The translations under genes and the position numbers were made by a program. From contig JAMXLO010000046.1 in the NCBI GenBank assembly GCA_024280945.1, positions 1 through 57,411 of the forward strand: a DNA stretch of 57,411 nucleotides. Direction: 5' to 3'. This document shows positions 1 to 9,077 of this stretch, piece by piece. Below the pieces are notes generated by a model. It had not been told where the DNA came from. It saw only the letters and a program-made list of their open reading frames with translations, and made no database searches. This DNA is from Acetobacteraceae bacterium. GTDB lineage: Bacteria; Pseudomonadota; Alphaproteobacteria; Acetobacterales; Acetobacteraceae. Numbering within the stretch: the stretch's first letter is position 1; every line of letters starts with the position of its first letter.

Positions 1-175
1 AGTCGCTGAACACCCGCGCCTCGTAGTCCCGGCCGTTGGATGGGTAGTCTGACTGCTTCATCCAGTCGCCCTGCTCCAGACACAGAATGCGCATCTTCGT
101 CTCGGCAAGGCTCCAGGCAACGGCAGCTCCCGAGGCGCCGGAGCCGATGATGAGAACGTCAACCTTGTCCTTCAT
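1..175 (-). CDS. GMC-family FAD oxidoreductase, N-terminal part only
   Basis: The reverse strand opens with ATG at 175 and stays open to the window edge, giving 58 residues. Residues 5-25 form a hydrophobic strand with the dinucleotide-binding motif GSGASG, followed by an acidic residue (LEQG), which is the FAD-binding Rossmann start of glucose-methanol-choline oxidoreductases. It lies 10 bases after the stop of the 2-hydroxyacid dehydrogenase on the same strand, so the two are probably co-transcribed. A role in oxidising an alcohol or sugar acid is inferred from this pairing. The substrate-binding and catalytic part is outside the window, so other FAD enzymes of similar N-terminus remain possible. 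Confidence 0.75.
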   Translation of the reverse strand, partial: MKDKVDVLIIGSGASGAAVAWSLAETKMRILCLEQGDWMKQSDYPSNGRDYEARVFSD

Positions 176-185
176 GCCGAACTCC

Positions 186-1187
186 TCAGCTGCGCGGGAC
201 GAGAAATTGCTTGTTCACGCAGTTATCCAACCGCCCATCGCGCAGATAGCGCGCCGCTGTTCGCGACGCGAAGGCGCGATTATCGCGCATGCTCTCTGGC
301 GTGTAGAAGGCCGAGTGCGGCGTCAGCACCAGCCGATGGCGAATCCAGTCCTCGTTGCGCTGCCATGCGGCAATCAGGCGCGACTGCGGATTGGCCGGCT
401 CCTGCGGCAGCACATCGAGCCCGGCGGCGAGCACAATGCCCTCCTTCATCGCATCATACAGCGCATCGATATCCACGATCGGTCCACGCGCCGTATTGAT
501 CAGGATCATCCCGCGCTTGGCTGCCGCGAAGGCTTCCGCCCCCATCAGGTTTCGCGTCTCCGGCGTAAGCGGCGCGTGGATGCTGACAAAGTCGCACTGG
601 CCCATCAACTCGGCCAGCGTATCGGCGCGCCGGACGCCGATCGCGAACTGATAGCCATTCGGCTGATACGGGTCATAGAACACGACGTCCATGTCGAACG
701 CCTTGGCCCGGCGGGCGGCGGCTGTGCCGATACGGCCCATTCCGACGACGCCGAAGGTGCAGACCGACAGCCGGCGACCGAACGGATTGTGCGCCGGACG
801 CCAGTTGGCCCGCAGGTCGCTCCGCAGTTCCTGGTCGTGATAGGCGACACTCTTGGCCAGCGTCATCATCAGCGCGATCGCATGGTCAGCCACCTCGCGC
901 GTGCCGTAGTCAGGCGTATTGCAGACAGGGATTCCGAGCTTGCCGAAGCGCTCGATATCAACATCGTCGTAACCGACCCCATACTTCACGAAGATGCGGC
1001 ACTTGCGCAGCTTGTCGATGTACTGGGGCGGGCACGATCCGACGACGGCGTCGGCGTTGGCCCACTGCTCGTCTGTCACGTCCGCAGCATTGGCGCAGAA
1101 ATCGGTCTCGAAGCCTGAGCCGATCGCGTCGCGGACCACTGGAACGAATTCGGCCGGAAGGTTCGGCCAGAGAATGCGCATCGCCAT
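186..1187 (-). CDS. D-isomer 2-hydroxyacid dehydrogenase family protein (CtBP-like)
   Basis: The protein has 333 residues, the usual family length. The NAD-binding motif GxGxxG lies near residues 149-154. The expected catalytic residues are Arg in NTARGP (about 234), Glu in PQEP (about 263) and His in LTPHSAF (about 291). The family reduces 2-oxoacids or oxidises D-2-hydroxyacids with NAD(P) in the cytoplasm. The frame extends upstream to 1247, but ATG 1187 is preceded by an AGGGAA-like ribosome site and begins MAMRILWPN, so it was preferred. It sits ahead of a GMC oxidoreductase on the same strand and diverges from an Ldh2-type dehydrogenase, which suggests hydroxyacid catabolism. The exact substrate is not evident. 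Confidence 0.88.
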   Translation of the reverse strand: MAMRILWPNLPAEFVPVVRDAIGSGFETDFCANAADVTDEQWANADAVVGSCPPQYIDKLRKCRIFVKYGVGYDDVDIERFGKLGIPVCNTPDYGTREVADHAIALMMTLAKSVAYHDQELRSDLRANWRPAHNPFGRRLSVCTFGVVGMGRIGTAAARRAKAFDMDVVFYDPYQPNGYQFAIGVRRADTLAELMGQCDFVSIHAPLTPETRNLMGAEAFAAAKRGMILINTARGPIVDIDALYDAMKEGIVLAAGLDVLPQEPANPQSRLIAAWQRNEDWIRHRLVLTPHSAFYTPESMRDNRAFASRTAARYLRDGRLDNCVNKQFLVPRS

Positions 1188-1296
1188 CTCATTTCCCTGT
1201 CGCACGTGTCGCGCCGCATAATGCCACCACCGCGCCGAGATAGACACATGCGGCGATCCGACGGCACCTTAGGCTGGTGAGATCGACGGTGGGGTG

Positions 1297-2331
1297 ATGA
1301 CCGACCAGACCGGCAAGGACCGCGTCCACATGAACGTCGCTGAGGCACGGGCGCTCGGCGAGGCGGCGATGCGCGGCGCCGGATATAGCGATGACGACGC
1401 GCGTATACTGACCGACCACGTGCTGGACGCGGCGCTGTGTGGCTACGAATATTCCGGCCTGCCGAAGCTTTTGAATGTTGTCGACTATCCGGATTTCCGG
1501 CTGCCGAGGCGGGCGATCAGGGTGCTGCGAGAGACTGGGGCAACGGCGCTGCTGGACGGTGGCAACAACACCGGGATGGTCGCTGCCTACCGCGCCTCGG
1601 AGGCGACAATTGCGCGTGCACGGGCCAACGGCCTCGCCATCGTTTGCCTCGCCAACACCTGGATGACCGGACGCAGCGCCTATTACTGCGAAATGATCGC
1701 CCGCGCCGGCCTGGTCGTGATCCACACCGTCGCGGCGCCGCCGGCTGTTGCTCCCTTCGGCGGCACGCGACCGGCTCTCGGCACGAACCCAATTGCCTTC
1801 GGATTTCCCACTGACAGCGATCCGCTTGTCATCGACATGGGAACGTCGGCGTTCATGGGAACCGACCTGCAATTCCGCGCGCGTCTCGGCATACCGATCC
1901 CCGCGGGCGTCGCACTCGGCGCGGATGGTCAGCCGACGACGGACGCAGCCGCCGCACGACGGGGCGCGCTGCTTCCCTTTGGTGGTCCGGAGGGCGGCTA
2001 CAAGGGCTTCGGCCTCGCCTTGGCGATGGATGCACTGGGTGCCCTGACCGTCGCAGCAAGGCCCACCAACACAGCCAGCGGCTATCTGTTCATTGCGTTC
2101 AAGCCGGACCTGTTTGTACCCCTCGACGAGTATCGGCGGGAGGTCAGCCGGAGGATCGAGATGATCAAAGCCACGCCGCGGCAAGCGGGGATCGAAGAGA
2201 TACGCATTCCCGGGGAGCGCGGCTATCGCACCCGCGCGCGCCTCGTGCGCGAAGGGATCGAGATCGATGTTAAGATCTGCGACGCGCTCAGACACCTCGC
2301 CGAAGGCAATCTCGATCACGGCCTGAGCTGA
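1297..2331 (+). CDS. Ldh2-type (malate/L-lactate/ureidoglycolate-like) dehydrogenase, divergent active site
   Basis: About 344 residues, the usual length for the Ldh_2 family, which reduces 2-oxoacids or imines with NAD(P)H in the cytoplasm. Recognisable motifs are GTNPIAFGFP (about residue 165), MGTSAFMG and GGYKGFGLAL (about 230-240). The N-terminal motif that normally reads SHG...R is replaced here by YSGLPK, and the later SNHFG-like His motif reads NTWMTGRSAYY. The catalytic residues known from the family are therefore absent, and this may be a different subfamily. ATG 1297 follows a GGTGGGG stretch. A GTG at 1294 and an ATG at 1330 with upstream AAGGA are alternatives. It is followed after 64 bases by an amidohydrolase. 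Confidence 0.82.
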   Translation: MTDQTGKDRVHMNVAEARALGEAAMRGAGYSDDDARILTDHVLDAALCGYEYSGLPKLLNVVDYPDFRLPRRAIRVLRETGATALLDGGNNTGMVAAYRASEATIARARANGLAIVCLANTWMTGRSAYYCEMIARAGLVVIHTVAAPPAVAPFGGTRPALGTNPIAFGFPTDSDPLVIDMGTSAFMGTDLQFRARLGIPIPAGVALGADGQPTTDAAAARRGALLPFGGPEGGYKGFGLALAMDALGALTVAARPTNTASGYLFIAFKPDLFVPLDEYRREVSRRIEMIKATPRQAGIEEIRIPGERGYRTRARLVREGIEIDVKICDALRHLAEGNLDHGLS

Positions 2332-2395
2332 CTGAGGCTGCATCTCGTGAGACCTGCGTGCTGATATTTCCGCGGTAAAGAAGGAAGCTGTCACC

Positions 2396-3214
2396 ATGAT
2401 GATCGTTGACGCACAGATCCACCTCTGGGCCAAAGGCAAACCATCGGCCCATCATCGTCAGACGCCCTACCTGAAGGAGGAAGCGCTGGCTGCCATGGAT
2501 GAAGCAGGCGTTGACCGAGCGGTGATACATCCGGTGATGTGGGACCCTGATTCCAACGAACTCGCCGTCGAAGCGGCACGCGCTCATCCCGATCGCTTTG
2601 CCATCATGGGCTGGATCTATCTGGATCAGCCGGAACAACGCGCCCTGCTCGAAACCTGGAAGAGCCGACCTGGGATGAAGGGGCTGCGGTTCTATTTCTC
2701 CGATCCAAGATCGCAATCCTGGCCGGATGACGGCACGCTGGAATTGCTGTTCCCTTTGGCCGAGCGCTTGAACATTCCGGTTTCGCTGCAGGCGTCGGCA
2801 TTTCTGCCGCGGGTCGGCGACATCGCCGAACGATACCCGAGATTGAAGATCAGCATCGATCATATGGGGGTGCCGCGCGCCACAACGGGGGCGGAGGCCG
2901 CTTATCGCAACCTACCGCAATTGCTCGCGTTGGCGAGACACCCGAACATCGCGGTGAAGGCAACCGGCCAGGCCGGCTATGCACTGGATCAGTATCCGTT
3001 CCACAGCATCCACGACGCGTTGCGTCGGGTGTTCGACGCATTCGGGCCACGACGGATGTTCTGGGGCACCGACATTACCCGCATGCACTGCACATGGCGT
3101 CAGTGCATCACATTGTTCACCGAGGAATTGCCCTGGCTGAAGGGCGCTGACCTGGACCTGGTCATGGGCCAGGCATTCTGCGACTGGATCGGCTGGGAAA
3201 CGGCCGGCGCGTAG
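2396..3214 (+). CDS. Amidohydrolase-family (amidohydrolase_2, TIM-barrel) protein
   Basis: This 272-residue protein opens with the first metal-binding segment DAQIHLW (an H-x-[LW] variant of HxH) at residues 5-11. Later motifs are IDHMGVP near residue 158 and FWGTDITR near 223, where the conserved Asp of the family sits. Such enzymes hydrolyse lactones or decarboxylate aromatic or dicarboxylic acids. A GGAAG sequence lies about 9 bases before the ATG-ATG start; either ATG may be used. It follows the Ldh2-type gene on the same strand and precedes a small secreted protein by 10 bases, so an operon is likely. The substrate cannot be read from sequence. Confidence 0.85.
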   Translation: MMIVDAQIHLWAKGKPSAHHRQTPYLKEEALAAMDEAGVDRAVIHPVMWDPDSNELAVEAARAHPDRFAIMGWIYLDQPEQRALLETWKSRPGMKGLRFYFSDPRSQSWPDDGTLELLFPLAERLNIPVSLQASAFLPRVGDIAERYPRLKISIDHMGVPRATTGAEAAYRNLPQLLALARHPNIAVKATGQAGYALDQYPFHSIHDALRRVFDAFGPRRMFWGTDITRMHCTWRQCITLFTEELPWLKGADLDLVMGQAFCDWIGWETAGA

Positions 3215-3224
3215 GGGTCACCGC

Positions 3225-3716
3225 GTGCAAGCCTGGCGGATTGTCCTGCCTGTTTGGACGGTCTTGCTTGGCCCGGCTTCTGCGCTGGCGTCCACACCGA
3301 CGGCGGTGGTGTTTCCTTTCGCCTTTATCGACACCAGCCCCGAGCCGCCGCGCGCTGACGAACTTGCGCGACTGCATGATGCCGGCCAAGAGCTCCGTCG
3401 GCTGCTCGTTCAGTCCCAGCGCTATGTCGTGATCGAGACAGCGTCGACCAAGGCAAAGGCAGCCGGCACCGATTTCGTGAATTGCCAAAGCTGCGCCGTC
3501 ACAGAAGCGAAAGAGCTCGGCGCCGATGTCGCTATCATCGGATGGGTTCAAAAGGTCTCGAACCTCATCCTGAATATCAACGCGGTCATTCGGTCGGCAG
3601 CGACGGGAGACATCGTATCAGCGGGAAGTGTGGATATCCGCGGCAACACCGATGAGTCATGGACGAGGGGCGTCCGGTATCTCGCCGCCAACCGGCTGCT
3701 TGCTTCGCCACGATAG
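3225..3716 (+). CDS. Exported protein of the DUF2380/DUF3280 type, unknown function
   Basis: The 163-residue product begins with a hydrophobic signal peptide (residues 1-22, ending ASALA-S), so export to the periplasm is likely. The mature part contains two cysteines in NCQSCA (about residue 88), the motif IIGWVQKVSNLILNIN (about 104-119) and a conserved ending DIRGNTDESW. This pattern is familiar from alphaproteobacterial DUF2380/DUF3280 proteins of unknown function; I am not certain which of the two family names applies. The start is GTG, 8 bases after an AGGGG stretch and 10 bases after the amidohydrolase stop. A terminator hairpin follows directly, so it is the last gene of the rightward group. 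Confidence 0.78.
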   Translation: MQAWRIVLPVWTVLLGPASALASTPTAVVFPFAFIDTSPEPPRADELARLHDAGQELRRLLVQSQRYVVIETASTKAKAAGTDFVNCQSCAVTEAKELGADVAIIGWVQKVSNLILNINAVIRSAATGDIVSAGSVDIRGNTDESWTRGVRYLAANRLLASPR

Positions 3717-3749
3717 GAAGGGACGGGCCATTGCAAGCCCGTCCCCTTC
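3717..3749. terminator. Bidirectional terminator hairpin between convergent genes
   Basis: GAAGGGACGGG pairs with CCCGTCCCCTTC around a 10-base loop, with one bulged base. It starts one base after the stop of the exported protein gene and ends 12 bases before the groL stop, so it can end transcription from both sides. There is no long T-run. Confidence 0.7.
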
Positions 3750-3761
3750 CCTGCTCTCCGC

Positions 3762-5772
<2,011 letters not shown>

Positions 5773-5830
5773 CCGTATCCCTCCTGCTTGATGACTGATA
5801 CGAGCGTGTTCGGGGTTCGCCCCCGCCTCA

Positions 5831-5851
5831 CGCGGTCCCTTTCGGACCGCG
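5831..5851 (-). promoter_or_regulatory. Hairpin in the groESL 5' leader
   Basis: CGCGGTCC (5831-5838) and GGACCGCG (5844-5851) form a perfect 8-base-pair stem with a 5-base loop. On the groES strand it lies between the CIRCE operator and the ribosome site, about 58 bases before the start codon, so it would be in the mRNA leader. A role in leader stability or heat response is only inferred. Confidence 0.5.
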
Positions 5852-5859
5852 GCGCGATC

Positions 5860-5886
5860 TTAGCACTCTCTGGGCGAGACTGCTAC
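5860..5886 (-). promoter_or_regulatory. CIRCE operator (HrcA-binding) of groESL
   Basis: The sequence is TTAGCACTC, nine bases, then GACTGCTAC. The left arm matches the CIRCE consensus perfectly and the right arm matches GAGTGCTAA at seven of nine positions. The spacing of nine is exact. It lies 88 bases before the groES start and just after the neighbouring gene's stop. HrcA bound here represses the chaperonin operon in the absence of heat stress; this role is known for CIRCE generally. Confidence 0.88.
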
Positions 5887-5920
5887 AGGCACACTCGTGG
5901 ATTGGTTCCGATATCACCAA

Positions 5921-7174
5921 TTATGTCTGCAAAGCGTGCCCGTCCATGCCAACCGGCGGAAGCGCCAGATGGTGCAAGATGGTCGGAGCCAAGTCGACGA
6001 TGTGTGCGTTTTCGGGGCTGGCTGTCCCACCCCGAAACCCCTTGCCTTCGATCATCAACACCGGCGACTGCTCATACACACCGAGACCACCGTGCTGACC
6101 GCATCCCAACTGCGCCTGCTTATCCCAACGCGGGACAGCTGCGAGCGAACAGCCCGGCACACCATACTCGTTCACAGTCTGGTCCGCCCGCAGCGATACA
6201 GCGAAAGCCAACCCGTAGCGGGGGGCGTGGCCGATCGTGGCGAGACCCTCCCGTGGCACAACAGTGCCGGCCCATTGCTGGCTCTGCAGGTAATCCAACA
6301 GCGACGAAACGCGACGCTCGTGGTCGGGATGGAGATAGATCAGCGATGCTGTGCCATTTGACAGAGCCAGCACGTCCGTCGACTCCGGACCATCCTTCAG
6401 CCCGGCAGCGATCAGTTCCGCTTCTATATCGACTAAGCCACTGACTGTTTCATGCCCATGGTCAGAGCCGACGACCAGCAGCACGTCATCGCCCGCGGCG
6501 CGCTGACGCTCTACCGCGGCCATGATCGCACCCGCATTGCGGTCGGCTTCGCGCAGCACTGCGAGATGCTCGGGCGAACCAAGTGGAACCTCGTGCTGTA
6601 TGTGATCGGGTTCGCCGAGCCATAACACGGCGAGCGCGGGTCTACGCGGCAACGCCTCGGCAATGAAGCGCTCGGTCATCGCGCGATCGCCTTCAGCATT
6701 CAACGTGACACGCAATGGATCGGAAACCGCGGCACCACCCGGCCCGCGTGAAAACACGCGATGAAACAGGTGGCCGTAGGCATCGGGGTCATGCGCGTTG
6801 GCAGCGCCGGGCGAAACATTGTTGAACACGATTGCCCCACCACACGGCGCCAGCCGCTCGGCCAGCGTCGGTACTGCGAGCGCGTGCCCAGTGACCGCCC
6901 GTTTGTGGGCCAGAAAATCCGGACGGCCGACGTCGTGGGGGACCAGCGAACCCGCTTCTAACAGCGCCACGGCATTGCCCTGCAACGTGTGCCGCGCCGG
7001 ATAACATCCCGTCGCGAAGCTGGCCGAGACAGCACGGGTAGCCGAAGGAAACGCCGTCCGGAAGTCCGGAAACGACATTGCCTGCGCGGCGAACTGAACG
7101 AGATGCGGCGTACGAACCGCGTCAACGAAATCGCGACGCAGACCATCCAGGATGACGACGACAGCCCGTCTCAT
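5921..7174 (-). CDS. Alkaline phosphatase superfamily protein (type I phosphodiesterase / nucleotide pyrophosphatase)
   Basis: The 417-residue protein starts with VVILDGLRRD, carrying the first metal Asp (residue 9). The nucleophile region FPSATRAVSASFATGCYPARH follows at about 40-60. A metal site DHIQHE lies near residue 190, SDHGHE near 238, and a final His-rich CGQHGG near 359. These are the ordered metal ligands of the NPP branch, which hydrolyses phosphodiester or pyrophosphate bonds. No signal peptide is visible, so a cytoplasmic enzyme is likely. It is the third gene of a leftward group behind the two-repeat protein and a cupin (22-base gap). The natural substrate is unknown. Confidence 0.85.
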   Translation of the reverse strand: MRRAVVVILDGLRRDFVDAVRTPHLVQFAAQAMSFPDFRTAFPSATRAVSASFATGCYPARHTLQGNAVALLEAGSLVPHDVGRPDFLAHKRAVTGHALAVPTLAERLAPCGGAIVFNNVSPGAANAHDPDAYGHLFHRVFSRGPGGAAVSDPLRVTLNAEGDRAMTERFIAEALPRRPALAVLWLGEPDHIQHEVPLGSPEHLAVLREADRNAGAIMAAVERQRAAGDDVLLVVGSDHGHETVSGLVDIEAELIAAGLKDGPESTDVLALSNGTASLIYLHPDHERRVSSLLDYLQSQQWAGTVVPREGLATIGHAPRYGLAFAVSLRADQTVNEYGVPGCSLAAVPRWDKQAQLGCGQHGGLGVYEQSPVLMIEGKGFRGGTASPENAHIVDLAPTILHHLALPPVGMDGHALQT

Positions 7175-7196
7175 AGGTATTCACCTGGCGATCAGA

Positions 7197-7571
7197 CTAT
7201 CCCCATTTCGCCTGGCTGCCCACGAGCGTAATAGTGATATGGCCCATGGTCGTATCGGCCTTGGCGCCATGCCAATGCCGCTCGCCGGCCTTGATATGCA
7301 CAACATCGCCGACATTGATCGGACGCTGCTCATGCTCCGTCGCCACCATGCCTGAACCTGAGGTCACGACCAGAATCTGGTCGCAATCATGGGTATGCCA
7401 ACCTGTTGTGCAGCCCTGACTGAAGTTTACGACGCTGCAGTTGTAGTTCTGGGAGTCTCCTGGCTCGATAATGGTCTGGCGCGTCCGGGAGACGGGTCCG
7501 GTCCAACCCTCGATCCGATCGGCACCTTCCACCGGAACATTAGGCACGTCTCGAAGCGTGACCACTTTCAT
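7197..7571 (-). CDS. Small single-domain cupin protein
   Basis: The 124-residue protein has the cupin metal motif GWHTHDCDQ (about residues 58-66) and a second motif HIKAGERHWHGA (about 91-102), a compact beta-barrel with probable divalent metal. The frame runs back to 7631, but ATG 7571 is preceded by a strong AGGAGGAAATACA ribosome site, which fixes the start. Many such proteins bind small ligands or catalyse decarboxylation or isomerisation; nothing in the sequence picks one. It lies between the two-repeat protein and the phosphodiesterase gene on the same strand, probably in one operon. Confidence 0.85.
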   Translation of the reverse strand: MKVVTLRDVPNVPVEGADRIEGWTGPVSRTRQTIIEPGDSQNYNCSVVNFSQGCTTGWHTHDCDQILVVTSGSGMVATEHEQRPINVGDVVHIKAGERHWHGAKADTTMGHITITLVGSQAKWG

Positions 7572-7646
7572 TGTATTTCCTCCTCTGATCGCTGCCTGGT
7601 GCAGGCGGTGGAGGGAACGTGCGCCCTCCACCTTCTACGCCTCAGT

Positions 7647-8570
7647 CTATTCGGCAGCCAGGTTCGGGGTGAACTCCAGCGGCAGTCCCTTATGACCGGT
7701 CAGTCTCTCGCCTTCCTCGTACATCTCGAACGCCCGCTTCTTCAGTGCAGGAAGCACCGTGGCGATCTTGTCCAGGTCGAGATCGGCGGCGATTCCAGGA
7801 TACCCGGCGCGCTCGATCATGGCGCCCAGTTTTCTGTTCTCGAACTGCTCGAAGGTCCACTCCAGCGGATCATCGACGATCGTCGTGTCAAAGTTGAGCC
7901 GGTGGTTCTTGTTGCGCGGACCATAGTGATAGTGCGCGTTGTTCCAGAAGCAGTCGAACGCCAGAAGCTCAGTCTCCTCGACGTACGCCTTACCTTTCGA
8001 TCCGCCGATATCGGCAAGCACATGGACGGCGAGACCACCGTCACCATTGTTCAGCCGCCTCATCTCCAGACCGAACCGGATGTTGCCGGCTTCGAACATT
8101 TCAGTGCCGCGGTTGTGCTTGACTGTGTTCCGCTTGCCGATGAACGTCTCCCTGGCGCAGGTCTCAACGTCTGGCAGCACGCGTTGCACTGTTGCCATGT
8201 TGGTCGCCGACGCGATGTCCTTATATCCGGCTCGTTCGAGCATTTGCGGCAGCTTGCGGCCCAGAACTCTGACCGTCCACCCGATCGGGTTACCGTCCGT
8301 GATCGGGTCCATGCGGCAATGCACCCCCATGCCACCGCCAACACGGCCTGGGGTCGAGAGTTCCGGATTTTCTGGGCCGTAAACATAGCTTCGCTCGAGG
8401 TCGAAGCAGTTGAAACGCAGCAGCGAGGTTTCCTTGCCGCCGACATCGGCCGTTACGTCGATGGAGACACCCTGGTCGGTATGATCCTCGACGTTGGCAT
8501 CCCATAGCTGATGTCTTACAACGAAGGTCAAGGGGGCCGCAGCGATTTTCGTTCCCGGTGATTGTGGCAT
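7647..8570 (-). CDS. Unknown protein built from two diverged repeats
   Basis: I do not recognise an assigned function. The 307-residue protein shows an internal duplication. Roughly residues 30-140 contain DVTADVGG, LLRFNCFDLE, YVYGPENPEL, GNPIGWTVRVLGRKL, ERAGY and VLPDVETCARE. Residues 175-290 contain HVLADIGG, LLAFDCFWNN, YHYGPRNKNH, DDPLEWTFEQFENRKL, ERAGY and VLPALKKRAFE. No signal peptide or membrane segment is present. ATG 8570 follows a GAGGAG site; the open frame continues upstream to 8741 without support. It leads the set with a cupin and a phosphodiesterase. The arrangement suggests a small-ligand pathway enzyme or binding protein, but this is inference. Confidence 0.8.
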   Translation of the reverse strand: MPQSPGTKIAAAPLTFVVRHQLWDANVEDHTDQGVSIDVTADVGGKETSLLRFNCFDLERSYVYGPENPELSTPGRVGGGMGVHCRMDPITDGNPIGWTVRVLGRKLPQMLERAGYKDIASATNMATVQRVLPDVETCARETFIGKRNTVKHNRGTEMFEAGNIRFGLEMRRLNNGDGGLAVHVLADIGGSKGKAYVEETELLAFDCFWNNAHYHYGPRNKNHRLNFDTTIVDDPLEWTFEQFENRKLGAMIERAGYPGIAADLDLDKIATVLPALKKRAFEMYEEGERLTGHKGLPLEFTPNLAAE

Positions 8571-8663
8571 GTCAAGACGCTCCTCATGGAGAGATCTTGG
8601 CAAGTTTAGTGGAGGGGACGCGATGGTCGCAAGGCCGGCTCCCGCGGGGCGTAGATACGCTAT

Positions 8664-9077
8664 ATGCCGAACTCGATGGCACCCGATCGCTTCGTATGGG
8701 CGTACGACAACCGGGCAGCGATGGTGCGTGTTGTTGGACAAGCCGGTGAAGTCGGAACACGGCTGGAAAACCGCATAGGGGAGCCCGCAGCGAATCCGTA
8801 CCTCTACATGGGCTCGCAGATCGCCGCGGGCCTGAATTGCATTGCGACGGCCGCTGATCCTGGGCCATCGGCCGATACGCCATGCAGCGCCGATGCGCCA
8901 CCGCTGCCGAACAGCCTCATGGCGGCAATCGCGGCTCTCCGCAACGATGACTGCTTCCGGGACGCGTTTGGAGATGCGCTCATCGAATACTTCATCAGGC
9001 TGAAGGGGTTAGAGATCTGCCGCTTCCTGTCGGATCTTACCGATTGGCAGCAGCGGAAATATTTCGCCATCCTGTGA
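8664..9077 (+). pseudogene. Glutamine synthetase C-terminal remnant
   Basis: The 137-codon frame matches only the last third of glutamine synthetase-family enzymes: PNSMAPDRFVWAYDNR, then the ATP/glutamate-site signature TRLENRIGEPAANPYLYM (residues 32-49) and the C-terminal helix ending LTDWQQRKYFAIL. The N-terminal beta-Grasp and metal-binding parts are missing. A stop lies four codons before the first ATG, and the preceding 90 bases show no glutamine synthetase sequence in any frame, apart from a possible RRYA in another frame just before the break. It is read as a 5'-deleted fossil. Its last 41 bases overlap the 3' end of folP on the other strand. Confidence 0.8.

Noticed and set aside
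5887-5950. A sigma-32 or sigma-70 promoter for groESL
   Set aside because: No pair of boxes with proper spacing was convincing; only the CIRCE element is reported.
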